From Marchantia polymorpha subsp. ruderalis (lineage: Eukaryota; Streptophyta; Marchantiopsida; Marchantiales; Marchantiaceae), in contig AP031354.1 of the NCBI GenBank assembly GCA_037833965.1, positions 4,132,001 through 4,196,000 on the forward strand: 64,000 nucleotides of DNA, given 5' to 3'. Below the pieces are notes generated by a model that was not told the DNA's origin, searched no databases, and saw only the letters and a list, made by a program, of their open reading frames with translations. The translations under genes and the position numbers were made by a program. The number at the start of each line of letters is the position of its first letter. Position 1 is the first letter of the stretch. Positions 43,879 to 56,102 of this stretch are shown one piece after another.

Positions 43879-44864
43879 ATAGTTCAAGGCGTTTTGCTTT
43901 GGGTTCTTTTCCAAACTTAGAAGTGCATTGGGTTCTTTTCCTCTGCGTGTTTGTGTCCTTGAGTTCTGTCACCACGCACGAGGAGTTACAACTTAGCGTT
44001 CCGCATTTTGTAGCTGAAGGCCTTCGGCCGAATGTTCAGAGCTAGCACATTGGTTAGAGACTTGAGTAGTTCGGATCTGCACCTGCGGGTGACTGCCGAT
44101 GCTTAGAGCCAGTGCCTAGTTAGATACTTGAACAGTTTCGCCCCTACACCTTCGAGTGTTTTTTTCTGATTGTACTCCTTCGGGATTTTTCCCCTGAATG
44201 CCAAAGTGAAGTTTTGCTACTTCGTGTAAGCCTTGGTTGTAAATTCAGGTTACGCTGCAGCAGGTGCCTTGAGGGTAACCCCTGTAGTATTTCTGGGAAT
44301 GACAAGTGCCTGAGAATTCAAACTCTTCAATAGACTGTTGTTGTGTTACTGGAATGTTTCACAGTGAGTCCTTCAGTGCGGACCTGTGTTCTCTGCGCGT
44401 TTTGTGAGTTGAGAGTGTTGTTCACCGCGTAGGAGGGACTTCGATCCGAAGTAGGCAGTCCAAACCGGGTTTCCTACATAGCAGCAAGCTAGTGGAAGTG
44501 TTGTAAAAGCCGGAGTTGGAAGCCACTGCCCGCAGCTTCGCTGAGTGTGCTCGCGAGAGACTTTCCCCCTGAAATCTTGAGTAGAGGTTCTAACGGATCT
44601 CTGGGTTGTGTTTCTGTAGTTTCAGGTGTGTGTGTGTGTGTGTGTTACGCTGCACTGTGCGACCTCCGAGTGCGCTCCGAGTGGACACTTGCAGTATTTC
44701 TGGGAGTGACAGTCGCCTAAGAATTCAAACTCCTCAATAGTCTGTTAAACGTGACACTTTGTACCCTGTGTGTTCCTCTGTCCCTGTGGGTTCGACCTTT
44801 CTACCACTATATTGCAGTTTTAGCCTTTAGTGGGTTATTACATAAGAAGCCGACAACTTCTTTT

Positions 44865-44882
44865 TGGCGCCGCTGCCGGGGA
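44865..44882 (+). other. Primer binding site of A2, tRNA-Asp type
   Basis: TGGCGCCGCTGCCGGGGA, identical to A1, 22 bases after the LTR end. Confidence 0.85.
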
Positions 44883-44928
44883 CAGTTGCGTCAACACCGG
44901 GGTTTTTACGAGCAGCCATGCTCGGTGA

Positions 44929-47763
44929 ATGTCGACTGGAGCTAGTGGGAGCAACCTAAGTGCGAGAGCTGCCCGCAGGTTCCGACGAGATTCAGAGAAG
45001 GCCGTGGAAGAGACACGGCGTCAAAACAAGAAAACACCAAAAAGAGTACCTAAGCCTAGTTCGGCCGACATCCTTGGGGAACCTATCCCCAGTGACTCGG
45101 AACCAAACCTGGTGCTTACAGTTCTACTAGATATTCCTTGCATGGACCCCCCTCGTGATTTAGAACCGACCGACCGAGAAACGTCGACAGACACACCGAT
45201 GGCGGACGGACAAGCCAATGTGCGGCTACCTCAGCCGATTACTAAACATTCCTACCCAAAGTATAAAGGGAGTGGGGATGACGACGATGCAGATTCCTAC
45301 ATCAAGTTGTTCGAATCGGTGTCCATTGCTAATCGCGAGATCCAAGACGAGGACCGACTACGGATCTTTCCAAGTCTTCTACGGAAGAAGGCACGAAGTT
45401 GGTACAATCACGAGAGCATCGATCCGACTGGGTTGACAACATGGGCTCAGCTGAAGGAGAAGTTCCTTTGACGCTTCCGCGAGCTCGGCTACGACAGTCT
45501 GGTATTAACAAAGTTGCGTAATCTGCAGCGAGAGAAGAAGGAGAGTTTGCGTGACTACACTGAGAGATTTCTGGACCTCCTTGACAGAATACCGAAAACA
45601 GGACCAGGGTCCCCTTTCTCGGTACAGCAAGCTGTGGATTGGTACGTGGCCGGCTTAACTCGGGAGATGGAGACTTTTTGCCGACGCAGTAAGTGCGATA
45701 CTATTGAGGATGTGATTGCATCGGCCGAAGCCTTCGAAACTTCCACTCTCAACCAAAGAGAGAGGGAGAGACGGGAGTCAAAGGAGCGAAAACCGAAGGG
45801 AGGGCGAAGACGACGCAGAGGTGCAACTCCGTCATCGGAAGAACCGTCCTCGGACGAGAACCGTTCCTCATCCGAAGAAGAGGAAACCTCCTCGTCGGAG
45901 GAAGAGAAGAAGAGAAAGAAGCATGGGGCAGCGAAGAAGAAGGGCCCCCGACGAATGACTACGGACAGAGCGCCGGGAGACATAGCCGCGAAGATGGAGA
46001 CCCTTGTGAAGGACTTCGCCGACCTCAAAGTTCAAGTGGTAGGCGGCCATGATCGCCGGAAATCACCCGGGAGAGTGCGAGCGAACTTGTGGTGCACTAC
46101 GTGCGGGGCGGTGGGACATGCGAACACCGAGTGTCTTACCACCCGTCCGTCCTATCCAGTCAACGCAGTGGAGTGGGCACAACCGTACTATGGAGAACAC
46201 CCCCAGTACTATGGAGAGGCGAGCGAAGAGACAGCCTACGCCGTCCAGTTGGTCCCCGCCCCTACTGCAATTTCAGCAATGCAGGTTCCACGGTATCATC
46301 CGGTAGATCGGGCCACTACGGTACCCGTGAGGCGAAGGGCACCTCCAGGGACGTTTGACCCACCGCCACCGCGAGCTTGTTATAATTGTGGGGAAGTTGG
46401 ACACTTCTCACCTCAGTGCCCCCATCCCAAAAGGCGAAACGATTATGTCCCGACATGTAGTAACTGCAAGAAGTCCGGGCATACTGCGCCAGAGTGTGAT
46501 CAGCCACCAGTTCCTCGGCCATCGGTACGATTTGTGACCACTCCTGCCAAGGAGGACGTCCAAGTTAACCAGGTCGAAGTAGGTTCGGACAGAAATGAAG
46601 AAGACGAAGAATGGCTGGCGGAAGAGGTTATGTGCTCACGAGTCGAAACTCGTAGTTCCAAGAAATCGAAGGAACAAGAGCGCGACACTCGCAAGCACGA
46701 ACGGAGAGCCGACGACCGGACGGGAAAAGGGAAGGAGAAGGCATCCAGCAAGTCCGACTTGCGACCTGCACGAAAGTCTTCGGTTACGCGAGAAGCACCA
46801 GCGGTGCGCACCCAGACAGCGGTCGAGGATGAGCCAGTACGCTTGCTGAAACGGGACTATGCCCCGGATATCAGCGACGAGGTAACGAACTTGTTGAAGG
46901 AAGCGATCCGCACCCAAAAGGACCCACCGCGGCCAGACTTGTCACCCTCCTTTGGGGTGAAGTTGGCAGCAACTTTGGAACCTCGCAGGGCGTCGTCCCC
47001 GACCCCTGCGACCCAACGCGTCCACTATGACTTAGTCGAAGATCTCGGGAGTCGGAAAGTGAACATCACGTTCAACCAGCTTCTTGAGGACAACAAGAGG
47101 TATCGAAGGATGTTGATGCTTTCGTTACGACGTCCGCGGAAGCCACGCGCATCCAAATCCTCTCAGGTGTACCAAGTGGCCAGCGAAGACCAAGGGCCAC
47201 CAGAGATCGATGTGGAAATAGCAGGGTGTTGTGTACGCAAGGTACCAGTAGACTCTGGATCAGGAGTCAACATAATGACGGAGGACACCGCAAGAGCTTT
47301 GGGGTTCAGTGAATACGAACCCTCGAGGCGTGTGTTGAGGTTAGCGGATCAGACGAGGAGAATGCCTGCAGGTATGCTGCGCAATGTCAAAACAATCATC
47401 GGTGGTGCAGACTTTCGGTTGACTTATATCATCCTTCAACCGATGCTTAAGCAAGGCTATGACGTCCTGCTCGGGCGACCGTGGTTGTATGGCGCACAAG
47501 TACGATGTGACTGGCGTAGACATCGCCTTAAGTTTTCCCATCCTTCGGAGCCAACCAAGACTATCACGGTGCCCTGGAATAAGGTCCGACATGAAGGAGA
47601 GACCCCATCGACAAGTGCGGGTTACACATCGGGGGTAGACAGTGATTCGACCGCGCGATCAGATTCCAGTGACACTGAATCCGATTATTTCGTGGGATTC
47701 GTTGCCTGCTGTTCGGTGGAAGAAGAAGAAGAGCCGGAAGCTATTCAGCCGGAGGACGAATAG
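44929..47763 (+). pseudogene. gag-pro: Gag-protease of A2, one nonsense codon
   Basis: Same layout as the A1 gag-pro: gag domain, three CCHC knuckles near 46094, 46378 and 46456, and protease with DSG at 47251-47259. A single stop at 45469-45471 (CGA to TGA) cuts the gag domain after KEKFL; the frame is otherwise open to the UAG at 47761. Confidence 0.92.
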
Positions 47764-47769
47764 CAATTA
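47761..47769 (+). promoter_or_regulatory. Leaky UAG between gag-pro and pol of A2
   Basis: TAG CAA TTA, identical to A1, with pol in frame directly after it. Confidence 0.8.
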
Positions 47770-49735
47770 ACGGTAGGACTGGGAAGGAGTGAGACGAGTC
47801 ACACCGAGGGCATTGTCGACCCTAGTGACTGTCATGAAGTACAACTCAGTCTCGACAAGTGCTTGAAGGTATCAAGCACTGTGAGAGGAGACGAGCTAAG
47901 GGAGGTACAGACATTCCTTAGCCATTATGTCGATGTCTTCGCCTGGAAGATCGAAGACATGAAGGGGATACCTGCACGGTATGGGGAACACCGTATTGAT
48001 TTATTGGACGAAGCAGTACCCATACGTCAGCGCCAGTATCGCCTCAACCCAAAATACTCCTTGCTAGTTAAGGAGGAGATAGATAAGTACCTGAGCGCTG
48101 GTATTATTTACCCAGTGCTCAGTAGTGAATGGGTATCGCCGATTGTTATCGTACCAAAGAAGTTGACGGGTAAGATACGAGTGTGTCAGGATTTCCGGAA
48201 GTTGAATGCAGCAACACGCAAGGATCATCACCCGTTGCCGTTCACAGATGCCATTTTAGACCATGTCGCAGGACATGAGTGCTATAGCTTCCTGGACGGG
48301 TTCTCAGGTTACAATCAGGTGTCTATCCGGGAACAGGACAAGGATAAAACTACGTTCACAACCGACTGGGGAACTTACGCATACCACAAGATGCCCTTCG
48401 GTCTGTGCAACGCACCTGCCACCTTTCAGCGGATGATGACCAATATCTTTCAGGAGCAACTGAGGAAGTTCCTGGAAATATTCATAGATGACTTTTGTGT
48501 CTTTGGGAAGCGGTCTGAACACCTAAGTCACCTGAAGCAGACCTTTGATAAATGTAGGGAGAGCAGTTTATCGCTGCATCCCGAGAAGTGCTTTTTCTTT
48601 ATAACTAGTGGGATCTTGTTGGGCCATCGGGTCTCGGCAGACGGCATTGCAGTGGACATCGAGAAGGTCAAGGTTATACTCGAGCTTGAGCCACCCACGA
48701 ATCTGAGAGAGCTACGAGCATTCCTGGGTCATGTGGGCTACTACCGAAGATTCATACACCTGTATGCAACACTGGCGGCCGACCTGACCAAGTTGTTGAA
48801 GAAGGACGAGCCTTATGCCTGGGGTGCGAACCAGCAGTCAGCATTCGAGGCTCTTAAAGCAAAACTCACGACTGCTCCAGTGCTAAGGAGTCCAAACTGG
48901 AATCGACCATATCATGTTTACGTCGACACCTCTGCATTCGCCATCGGTGTAGTACTAAGCCAAAAGGATGACAACAAAAAGGACTACCCGATCTATTTCG
49001 CGAGCCGTCATCTGTCGCTAGCAGAGAGGAAGTACACCACGACGGAGAGAGAAGCGTTGGGGATGGTGTACTCCTGTAAAAAGTTTCGACACTACCTAAT
49101 CTGCTACGAGTTTGTGTTCCATGTGGATCACTACGCATTGCAACACCTAGTCAAGAAAGCCGACCTATCCGGTCGGATAGCCAGATGGGTGTTGTTGCTA
49201 CAAGAGTTCACCTACACGGTCCAGACCAGGAAACGGGTGCATCACGAAAATGCAGATTACTTGTCCAGATTATGGACCCAGCCGACCGAGGAGGAATTGG
49301 TGGACGATTTTCCAGATGAAGAGTTGTTTCTGCGGGGCATGAGTCCTGCTATGCCGACCTGTACCGATATCTGCTAACACTTCAGTGTCCCGTAGGCATG
49401 GACTTGGAACAGCGGACTGTCTTTATTCATAAGGCAGGCCCGTACCAACTCCAGCAGGGTGTTTTGTTCAAAAAGATGGCAGATGAGCGCTTGTGCAGGT
49501 GTCTAGAGGAATCAGAGGTCCCAAGAGTGGTAAGTGCGATGCATACCGAGGAGGCGGGTGGACACTATGCCACCCGGAACACAGTCACAAAGATTGTAAA
49601 TGCGGGGTATTGGTGGCCGACCATGTTTAAGGATGTTCTTGATTACATCCGCAAATGCGCTAGTTGCCAGAGGACGGGGAGACCAACGCCTACAACACGC
49701 TGGCCCCTGACTCCCATCATGCCTCTAGCACCTTT
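47764..49735 (+). pseudogene. pol: pol of A2, N-terminal part (RT, RNase H, start of integrase)
   Basis: RT with FIDD at 48481-48492, then RNase H and the integrase zinc-binding region. A loss of about 7 bases near 49329 (after DFPDEELF) shifts the frame; the original frame resumes after about 49390. At the site of the A1 stop this copy has CAG. The reading ends at APF where A5 inserted (49735/49736). Confidence 0.92.
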
Positions 49736-50917
49736 TGTGGTACCCCACTTTTGGTAATTTTGAGGAAATTAAAACATTTTTGGAAAACTATGCCCTGGCA
49801 GCAATGTAAATAGCCTTCGGTGCATCAAAACAGAGTGAATTCGGAAGATCGCAGAGATTCTCGAGGAATCTCGTAGAATCTAGGAGTTGGGTGCAGCGGT
49901 AAGGACGGCCACCACCCTCTCTGCGAACTCCGCAGCTAGGATCCCTACGGCGCAAGGCGCAAAACCCGCCTTCGGAGCTGCGTCCGCGGCGGTAGGGAAA
50001 TCCTTCGTATTTAGGTCAACCCCCGGACGCCTTGACTTAGTTAGGGTCTCGTTGGAAAGAGCTCGACGCACTGATTCCAACGAGCCCAAGAACACCAACA
50101 ACGGATAAGGACTCCGGGAGTTATGAAGGTTGTAAGATACTCAGCTCTTCGCCTGCGCGCAGTCGGAGGAGTTTTGTCCTATGCGCGGACGAAGGAAGTT
50201 CGCCTGCGCACAGGCGAGATAGGGTTTTGAGGTAGGCGCGAAGTTCGCCACAAGGCGCATCGGCGTCGGCGGGAAATCCACCTTGGGCCCTAAAAATGCG
50301 CCTTGTGAGGTAGAAATTGTACGGCGCCTTCTGCGCCAGCGCAGCGCCGCGGACGAGCAAGGAGCCGCCAGAATAGTAAGATCTGTACGGACCGTACGGA
50401 CGGGACGGATGGACGCGCTCTTGGACGGACGGAGCTGCGGCGGCGGAAGCGCCGACGAAGAGACAAGGAATGGACAGTCTGGACGGAGTCGGTTGACCGC
50501 GGTCAACGCCTTCCGCGCCAGCGCATCGCCGCGGACGGACTTCGCCTGCGCACAGGCGAGCGCCTGTGCACAGGAGAAAGAAGTTCCGAGCCGGCGGAGA
50601 ATCCGCCGAGGAGTCCGCCTGCGCGCAGGCAGGGGTTGAACTTTTGTCCGACATGCGGACACACGCACCGAGGCAGAAGAGGATTGGCTGAGGAGCGGTA
50701 CGAACAAGTGTACCGCGCAAGGCGGAAAATCCGCCTTCGGCGCTGCGCCCCCAGGTCCGCGGCGTAGTACGCTCGCGGAGTTCAAATTCGCCAATTCGAG
50801 CGTGAGAGTTTAATCGGCGACGGCGGAGCGTGAAGCCGCGCGTGAGAGCGGAGACCGTTTCAGCATAGAGCCGGCGCGGCCATCAATTGAGACGTCCTCC
50901 ACGAGCAAGAGCCGACC

Positions 50918-53900
50918 ATGACCTTCAACCGGGCGGCGGAGAGCGTCCCATTCTTGAATTCGCGATTCCATTCTCTAGTGCGAGCTGCGCGCGTCCATCT
51001 GCTGGCTGCGAAGCATTCTCGACATCGCCGCGCAGAGGATTTCTTGGTGATTGAGGGAGAAGTGAGTGCGCGTGATTTGGAATTAAGGGCGATTAGAGTT
51101 TGCCGAGGAAGAAAGGAGCTCGAGCGGAGCGGAAGTAGAATGAGCGGGCGGGCGAACTCCAAGAACGCAATGACGAGACCGGGCCGATTGCGGATGCTGC
51201 CGCTCCGACTACCACAGAACGGGCTGCGCGCTTACGAGGAGCGCCTGATAGCAAGGAAGCTCAATTTCTTGCTATGGGGATGGAACTACATTTGTGCGGA
51301 TATGGTGCGCGAGTGGCTAGAGCCACAGGGACCACCCTCGCGCGGATTGCGTCCGCATGTTGATCGGTGGACAGTCCAAGATTGGGCGCAGGCATTGGGG
51401 AGATGTGCCGGCATGCCAGGGCACCTCCTCTTCGACAGTGAGAGCATCAAGGTGACCAAGCAGGAAGAGGCGCAATTTGTGGAGCTGTTCAAGAACGGGA
51501 GGTCTACCAAGAATGGGTACAGGACCCGCGATTACAAGGATCGATTCCGCCGGACTTTGTCCGCGGCGCTGATGCAATTACTGCAGCCACACCGCGCCTG
51601 CTACATCACATTGTGGCAGGTCTCTTTTGTGGAGTGCGTCATCGAGGTAACTCCAATTCACTGGGCGAGCATCCTGCACAGGGTGATGCGACAGCACGCT
51701 TTTGAGGAGAAGGGGGGAACTCTAAACCATCTCTCTCCTTTCCTCATCAATTTTTATCGACAGTGGAATTGTTTGACAGCGGCGGAGCTTGCGCGTTTTC
51801 CGCCGTTGTCCATCGACCATCCCGGGAAGTATGTGCGGTAGAATGAGGTCAACACTGATGCAGAGGAGTCACCGACTTCTACTCCGTCAAGGCGGAGGGA
51901 TGAAGGGAGGAACACTCCTGCAGCACAAGCGCCGCGGAAGCGGCGATGGAGAGAGGAGTCCGAAGGGGAGCAGCATCAAGAACCCTCTGCTCCCATTCGA
52001 CCGCGGCCGTTGTACGAGTCATACAGCCGGCCGAAGCAGAAGGCACGCAGGCTGGTGTTACCAGCCAACAGCGCGGACACGGCGACGATTGCGACGGAGA
52101 AAGGAAGTGCGTCGCCAGAGAGGAACGAGGGAGCGCGGACGTCCGCAGGAGCAACGGACCGCACTGCACCCTCGACGGACGAGAGGCCGCCTACGGGCCG
52201 AGGGCCTCCGGAGTTACCACGTGCGTTGCGGACAGGTGTTCCGTTTGCGCACAGGCGAGCCTCCGCGGACGGACGAGACTCCGCGGACAGGCGAGCCTCC
52301 GCGGACGGACGAGACTCCGCGGACAGGCGAGACTCCGCGGATGGACGAGCCTCCGCGGACGGGCGACCACAAGCGGACGTAGACCTACGCCTACGCGTGG
52401 GAAGAAGCAGTCCGCCTATGCGCAGGTCACCTCCACACGTGCCGCCTGTGCATAGGCAGGAATCACCCCCATTCCAACGTAGGAAGGGGAAGGAGCCGGC
52501 GGAGGATCCGCCTACGAGACACCGGCCTTCGGGGCCAGACCCTCCGGCGCACAACGCGCCGCGATTTGCGCCTTCGGCGCTAGGGCCTTCGAGCCAAGGA
52601 GATACGAGCATGGAGCGTGCGGAGGCCGCACCATCGGCGGGTAATCCGCCGGTAGATGCGCCTTCGGCGGTAGGGCCTCAGGGCCAAGGGACATCGGGCG
52701 AGCGGCCCCCGGCCATGTCGCCTTTGGCGGTGAACATCCGCGGCGCTATGCCTGCGACGGACAAGGCACCGGCATTTGCGCCTGCGCACAGGCCAAGCAC
52801 AGCCTCCGCGGACCGATCGAGAGAGCAGCAATAGGCGGAGGAGCGGAGTGACTGTCCGCGGGATGAAATTTTGGTGCGCGATGCGCAATCAAACCCCGCG
52901 CAGCCACCCTCCGCTCGATCGCCCTCGGCGGCGGACGTCGGCGGCAGAGAGGATACGGTAGAAGACCAACAAGCGGGCGGCGGGGATGTAGCACGGGCAC
53001 ATTCGCCTACCGCCTTAGACATTTTGGCGAAGAGCAGCGAGGTTGCAGCAGTGCCTTCGCAGGCAACACACGTCGACGACGTGCAGCCCCACTCGGGTCA
53101 GTCGCCGACGCAATCAATGTTGACTGAAATTCTCCACTCGGATGATGACGACGGAGGCTCCACCGAAGAAATGTCTGGAGCAGGGGATACCGAGGAGGAG
53201 GAGGAGGAAATTGTTGGAGCGCCGGCGGCGGCGCTCTCTGAGCAGGTGATTCCGTTGCTGAGGTACTTGGATCGCAAAATCGATAAATACGCCGACCCAC
53301 TTCAGCCGGGATCTTACATCGAATTAGTGCGCAGGCGGACTCGCACTAAAGTCCACACCAGCAAGCTACTAGCTAGAGTGGACCAGGAGTTGAGGGAATT
53401 GAAGGAGAAGCATGAATGCTTGTGGGGTCAGTATAAACTCAATCAGAAATTCTACAAGTACTCCGAAAAGGTGAGGGATGGGAAACTGGAAGTGCTCACC
53501 AAGGAGCAGGTGAAGGTCACGGAAGCACTAATTTTTGAGCAGACCCAGAATGGGATTTTGTCAGAGGAGCTCGTGCGACAGACGCGGTTGTTAGAGCAGT
53601 GTCAGCTCACACGACAGGCGGATGAGGATTTAATCCGCAGGCTACAGTCAGAGTGTGGCGAATTGAGATCGCAGCGTGCTGAGGCCGAATCGCAATTAGT
53701 GGTAATTGAAGAGGATCGCAGGCGGGAGGCAGATCGCACGAAGGAGGAGACGGCGAGGCGTGTCGCCCACTGTCTCAAGGGTTATGCCCACTGGGAAGTG
53801 GCGGCGCAGGAGAAACTCACACTACGTGAGTTTGAACTTCGCGCAGCCGGGTTGTTGACAGGCGACAGCAGGAGTCGGCGGAAGGTAGCGAAGAAGCTCG

Positions 53901-54097
53901 AAGCTTTTCTGTCGAAGGCGCGGGACACCATGTCCACCCTCGAAGTGGAGGTGTCCGCGGCGTTGCAGCGTTTGGGACTGCGCAGTCGAGCGGAAGACTG
54001 GCAGGGTAGGGAGTTAGTGCGCGGCAGTCCGTCGCGTAGGAGACGTAGCACAGGTTCCGCGGAGTTTAGTGTAGTGTGGTTCCGTGCAGGCGTGTAG
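50918..54097 (+). pseudogene. U3-encoded LTR protein, A5 copy, two nonsense codons
   Basis: The longest family-A copy, 1059 codons from MTFNRAAES without frameshift. Stops lie at 51839-51841 (GAG to TAG after KYVR) and 52832-52834 (CAG to TAG). It holds an 18-bp minisatellite in the disordered middle. The acidic run, VIPLLRYLDRKIDKYADP, coiled coil and basic tail are intact. Confidence 0.88.
52259..52366 (+). repeat. 18-bp coding minisatellite, six units
   Basis: Six 18-bp units around the palindrome TCCGCGGA, alternating between two versions (GCCTCCGCGGACGGACGA and GACTCCGCGGACAGGCGA). They encode alternating ASADGR and DSADRR. Family-A copies elsewhere have fewer units, so the array varies in length. 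Confidence 0.9.
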
Positions 54098-54133
54098 CGT
54101 AGTGCAGTGTAGTGCTAGTTAGGACTTAGAAGG

Positions 54134-54139
54134 TATAAA
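54134..54139 (+). promoter_or_regulatory. LTR TATA box (A5)
   Basis: TATAAA followed by CCAGGC-GTTTT-GCCTGG, as in A1 and A4. Confidence 0.6.
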
Positions 54140-54179
54140 ATAGTTCCAGGCGTTTTGCCTGGGGTTCTTTCCCAATTTC

Positions 54180-55015
54180 GGAAGTGCAGATTAGGAACCC
54201 ATTTTCTCGGCGTGTTTGTGTCCTTAAGTTCTGTCACCACGCACGAGGAGTTACAACTTAGCGTTCCGCATTTTGTAGCTGAAGGTCTTCGGCTGAATGT
54301 TCAGAGCTAGCACATTGGTTAGAGACTTGAGTAGTTCGGATCTGCACCTGCGGGTGACTGCCGATGCTCAGAGCCAGTGACTAGTTAGATACTTGAACAG
54401 TTTCGCCCCTACACCTTCGAGTGTTTCTTTCTGATTGTACTCCTTCGGGATTTTTCCCCTGAATGCCAAAGTGAAGTTTTGCTACTTCGTGTAAGCCTTG
54501 GTTGTAGATTCAGGTTACGCTGCAGCAGGTGCCTTGAGGGTAACCCCTGTAGTATTTCTGGGAATGACAAGTGCTTGAGAATTCAAACTCTTCAATAGAC
54601 TGTTATTGTGTTACTGGAATGCTTCTTAGTGAGTCCTTCAGTGTGGACCTGTGTTCTTTGCGCGTTTTGTGAGTTGAGAGTGTTGTTCACCGCGTAGGAG
54701 TGACTTCGATCCGAAGTAGGTAGTCCAAGCCGGGTTTCCTACACTAGCAGCAAGCTAGTGGCAGCGTTGTAAAAGCCGGAGTTGGAAGCCACTGCCCGCA
54801 GCTTCGCTGAGTGTACTCTTGAGAGACTTTCCCCCTGAAATCTTGAGTAGAGGTCCTAACGGATCTCTGAGTTGTGTTTCTGTAGTTTCAGGTGTGTGTG
54901 TGTGTGTTACGCTGCACTGTGCGACCTCCGAGTGCGCTCCGAGTGGACACTTGCAGTATTTCTGGGAGTGACAGTCGCCTGAGAATTCAAACTCCTCAAT
55001 AGTCTGTTAAACGTG
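54180..55015 (+). repeat. Diverged tandem duplication inside R/U5 (A5)
   Basis: AGTATTTCTGGGARTGACA occurs at 54551 and 54955, 404 bases apart, with further matching text before each. The two units share only part of their sequence, so the duplication predates the separation of families A, B and C. Confidence 0.65.
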
Positions 55016-55104
55016 ACACTTTGTACCCTGTGTGTTCCTCTGTCCCTGTGGGTTCGACCTTTCTACCACTATATTGCAGTTTTAGCCTTTAGTGGGTTAT
55101 TACA

Positions 55105-55971
55105 CCTTTCGAAAAGTGGAGCATTGACTTTGTAGGGCCGATACAACCAGTGACTAGAAACACACGAAGGCGCTACATTCTGGTAGCTACGGACTACGCC
55201 ACCAAAATGGTGGAGGCCAGGGCCACCAGAAGGGATGATGCAGCCACAGTGGCAGCCTTCTTGTTCGAGTCGATTATCACACGCTACGGGTGTCCCTTAG
55301 AGCTAGTAAGCGACCGGGGCACGCATTTTCTGAATCAGATCATCGAAGATCTGACACGGTATTTCAACATCAAGCACCGGAAGACTACTCCATACAATCC
55401 CAAGGCGAATGGATTGACGGAGAAGTCCAATGGTCTGCTGTGTAAAATACTACTCAAAGCCACGGTGAATCACGCTCACGACTGGGATACAAAGTTAGCA
55501 GCCGCTCTATGGGCGTACCGGACAGCTGAGAAAATTACGACCAAACAGACACCATACTTTCTGGTGTATGGTCAACACCCGATCCTCCCGATCGAGTTCG
55601 AAGTACCCACCCAACGAACGTTGGATTTACAGAGGGTGAGCGCGGAGGAGAGTCAGCTCTACAGATTACAGGAGGTCATGCTGCTGGATGAGAGGAGACG
55701 AGAAGCCGAGGATCGCATCAGGAAAATCCAGCTCCGCCGGAAGGAGAGATACGATAAAAAGATCAAACCTGTACTCCTGCAGGCGGGTGATTTGGCACTG
55801 CTCTACGACAGCAGGCATGCCAGATTCCCAGGCAAACTGCACCTAAGATGGATGGGACCTTACAGGGTTGTCGAAGTCTTCTCGAATGGATCCATCCAAC
55901 TTGCGGATCTGGCCGGCGATTTGTTAGGCACCCGAGTGAACGGGTGGCGGTTGAAGAAATACCACATGTGA
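55105..55971 (+). pseudogene. pol: pol of A2, C-terminal part (integrase)
   Basis: Continues the integrase after A5: first Asp at 55126-55128 (IDFVGP), second in VSDRG, Glu in GLTEKSNG, then WMGPYRVVEVF and the end NGWRLKKYHM. The stop is followed by about 25 bases and the PPT. No stop or frameshift is seen in this part. Confidence 0.93.
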
Positions 55972-55995
55972 GTGTTCGCGTGGGCGCTCACAATT

Positions 55996-56006
55996 GAGGA
56001 GGGGAG
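55996..56006 (+). other. Polypurine tract of A2
   Basis: GAGGAGGGGAG two bases before the 3' LTR start. Confidence 0.85.
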
Positions 56007-56008
56007 CA

Positions 56009-56102
56009 TGTGGTACCCCACTTTTGGTAATTTTGAGGAAATTAAAACATTTTTGGAAAACTGTACCCCGGCAACAATGTAAATAGCCTTCGGTGCATCA
56101 AA
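56009..56102 (+). repeat. 3' LTR of A2, first 94 bases only
   Basis: Matches the LTR start TGTGGTACCCCAC up to GTGCATCAAA, then changes abruptly to host-like DNA. A deletion removed the other 5.2 kb and whatever lay to the right. Confidence 0.9.

Larger units (their letters stand above)
39577..44842 (+). repeat. 5' LTR of A2 (5266 bp)
   Basis: Starts TGTGGTACCCCAC and ends GGGTTATTACA directly before the PBS leader. The layout is as in A1: U3 leader, ORF, TATA box at 43873-43878, R/U5 with the ~405-bp duplication. Confidence 0.95.
49736..55104 (+). mobile_element. Family-A solo LTR A5 (5369 bp)
   Basis: Complete family-A LTR from TGTGGTACCCCAC to GGGTTATTACA, flanked by exact CCTTT duplications (49731-49735 and 55105-55109). 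It has no internal sequence. It is inserted in the integrase of A2, shortly before the first catalytic Asp. Confidence 0.94.
39577..56102 (+). mobile_element. Ty3/gypsy LTR retrotransposon A2, 3' LTR truncated, hosting A5
   Basis: Plus-strand family-A element: 5' LTR 39577-44842, PBS 44865-44882, gag-pro 44929-47763, pol 47764-49735 and 55105-55971, PPT 55996-56006, and only the first ~94 bases of the 3' LTR. Solo LTR A5 splits pol. Several nonsense and frameshift changes show it is older than A1 and dead. Confidence 0.93.

Noticed and set aside
44751-44945. Small frame spanning U5, PBS and the gag start, also in A1 (8072-8287)
   Set aside because: Similar in both copies only because this whole region is conserved for other reasons; no independent sign of coding.
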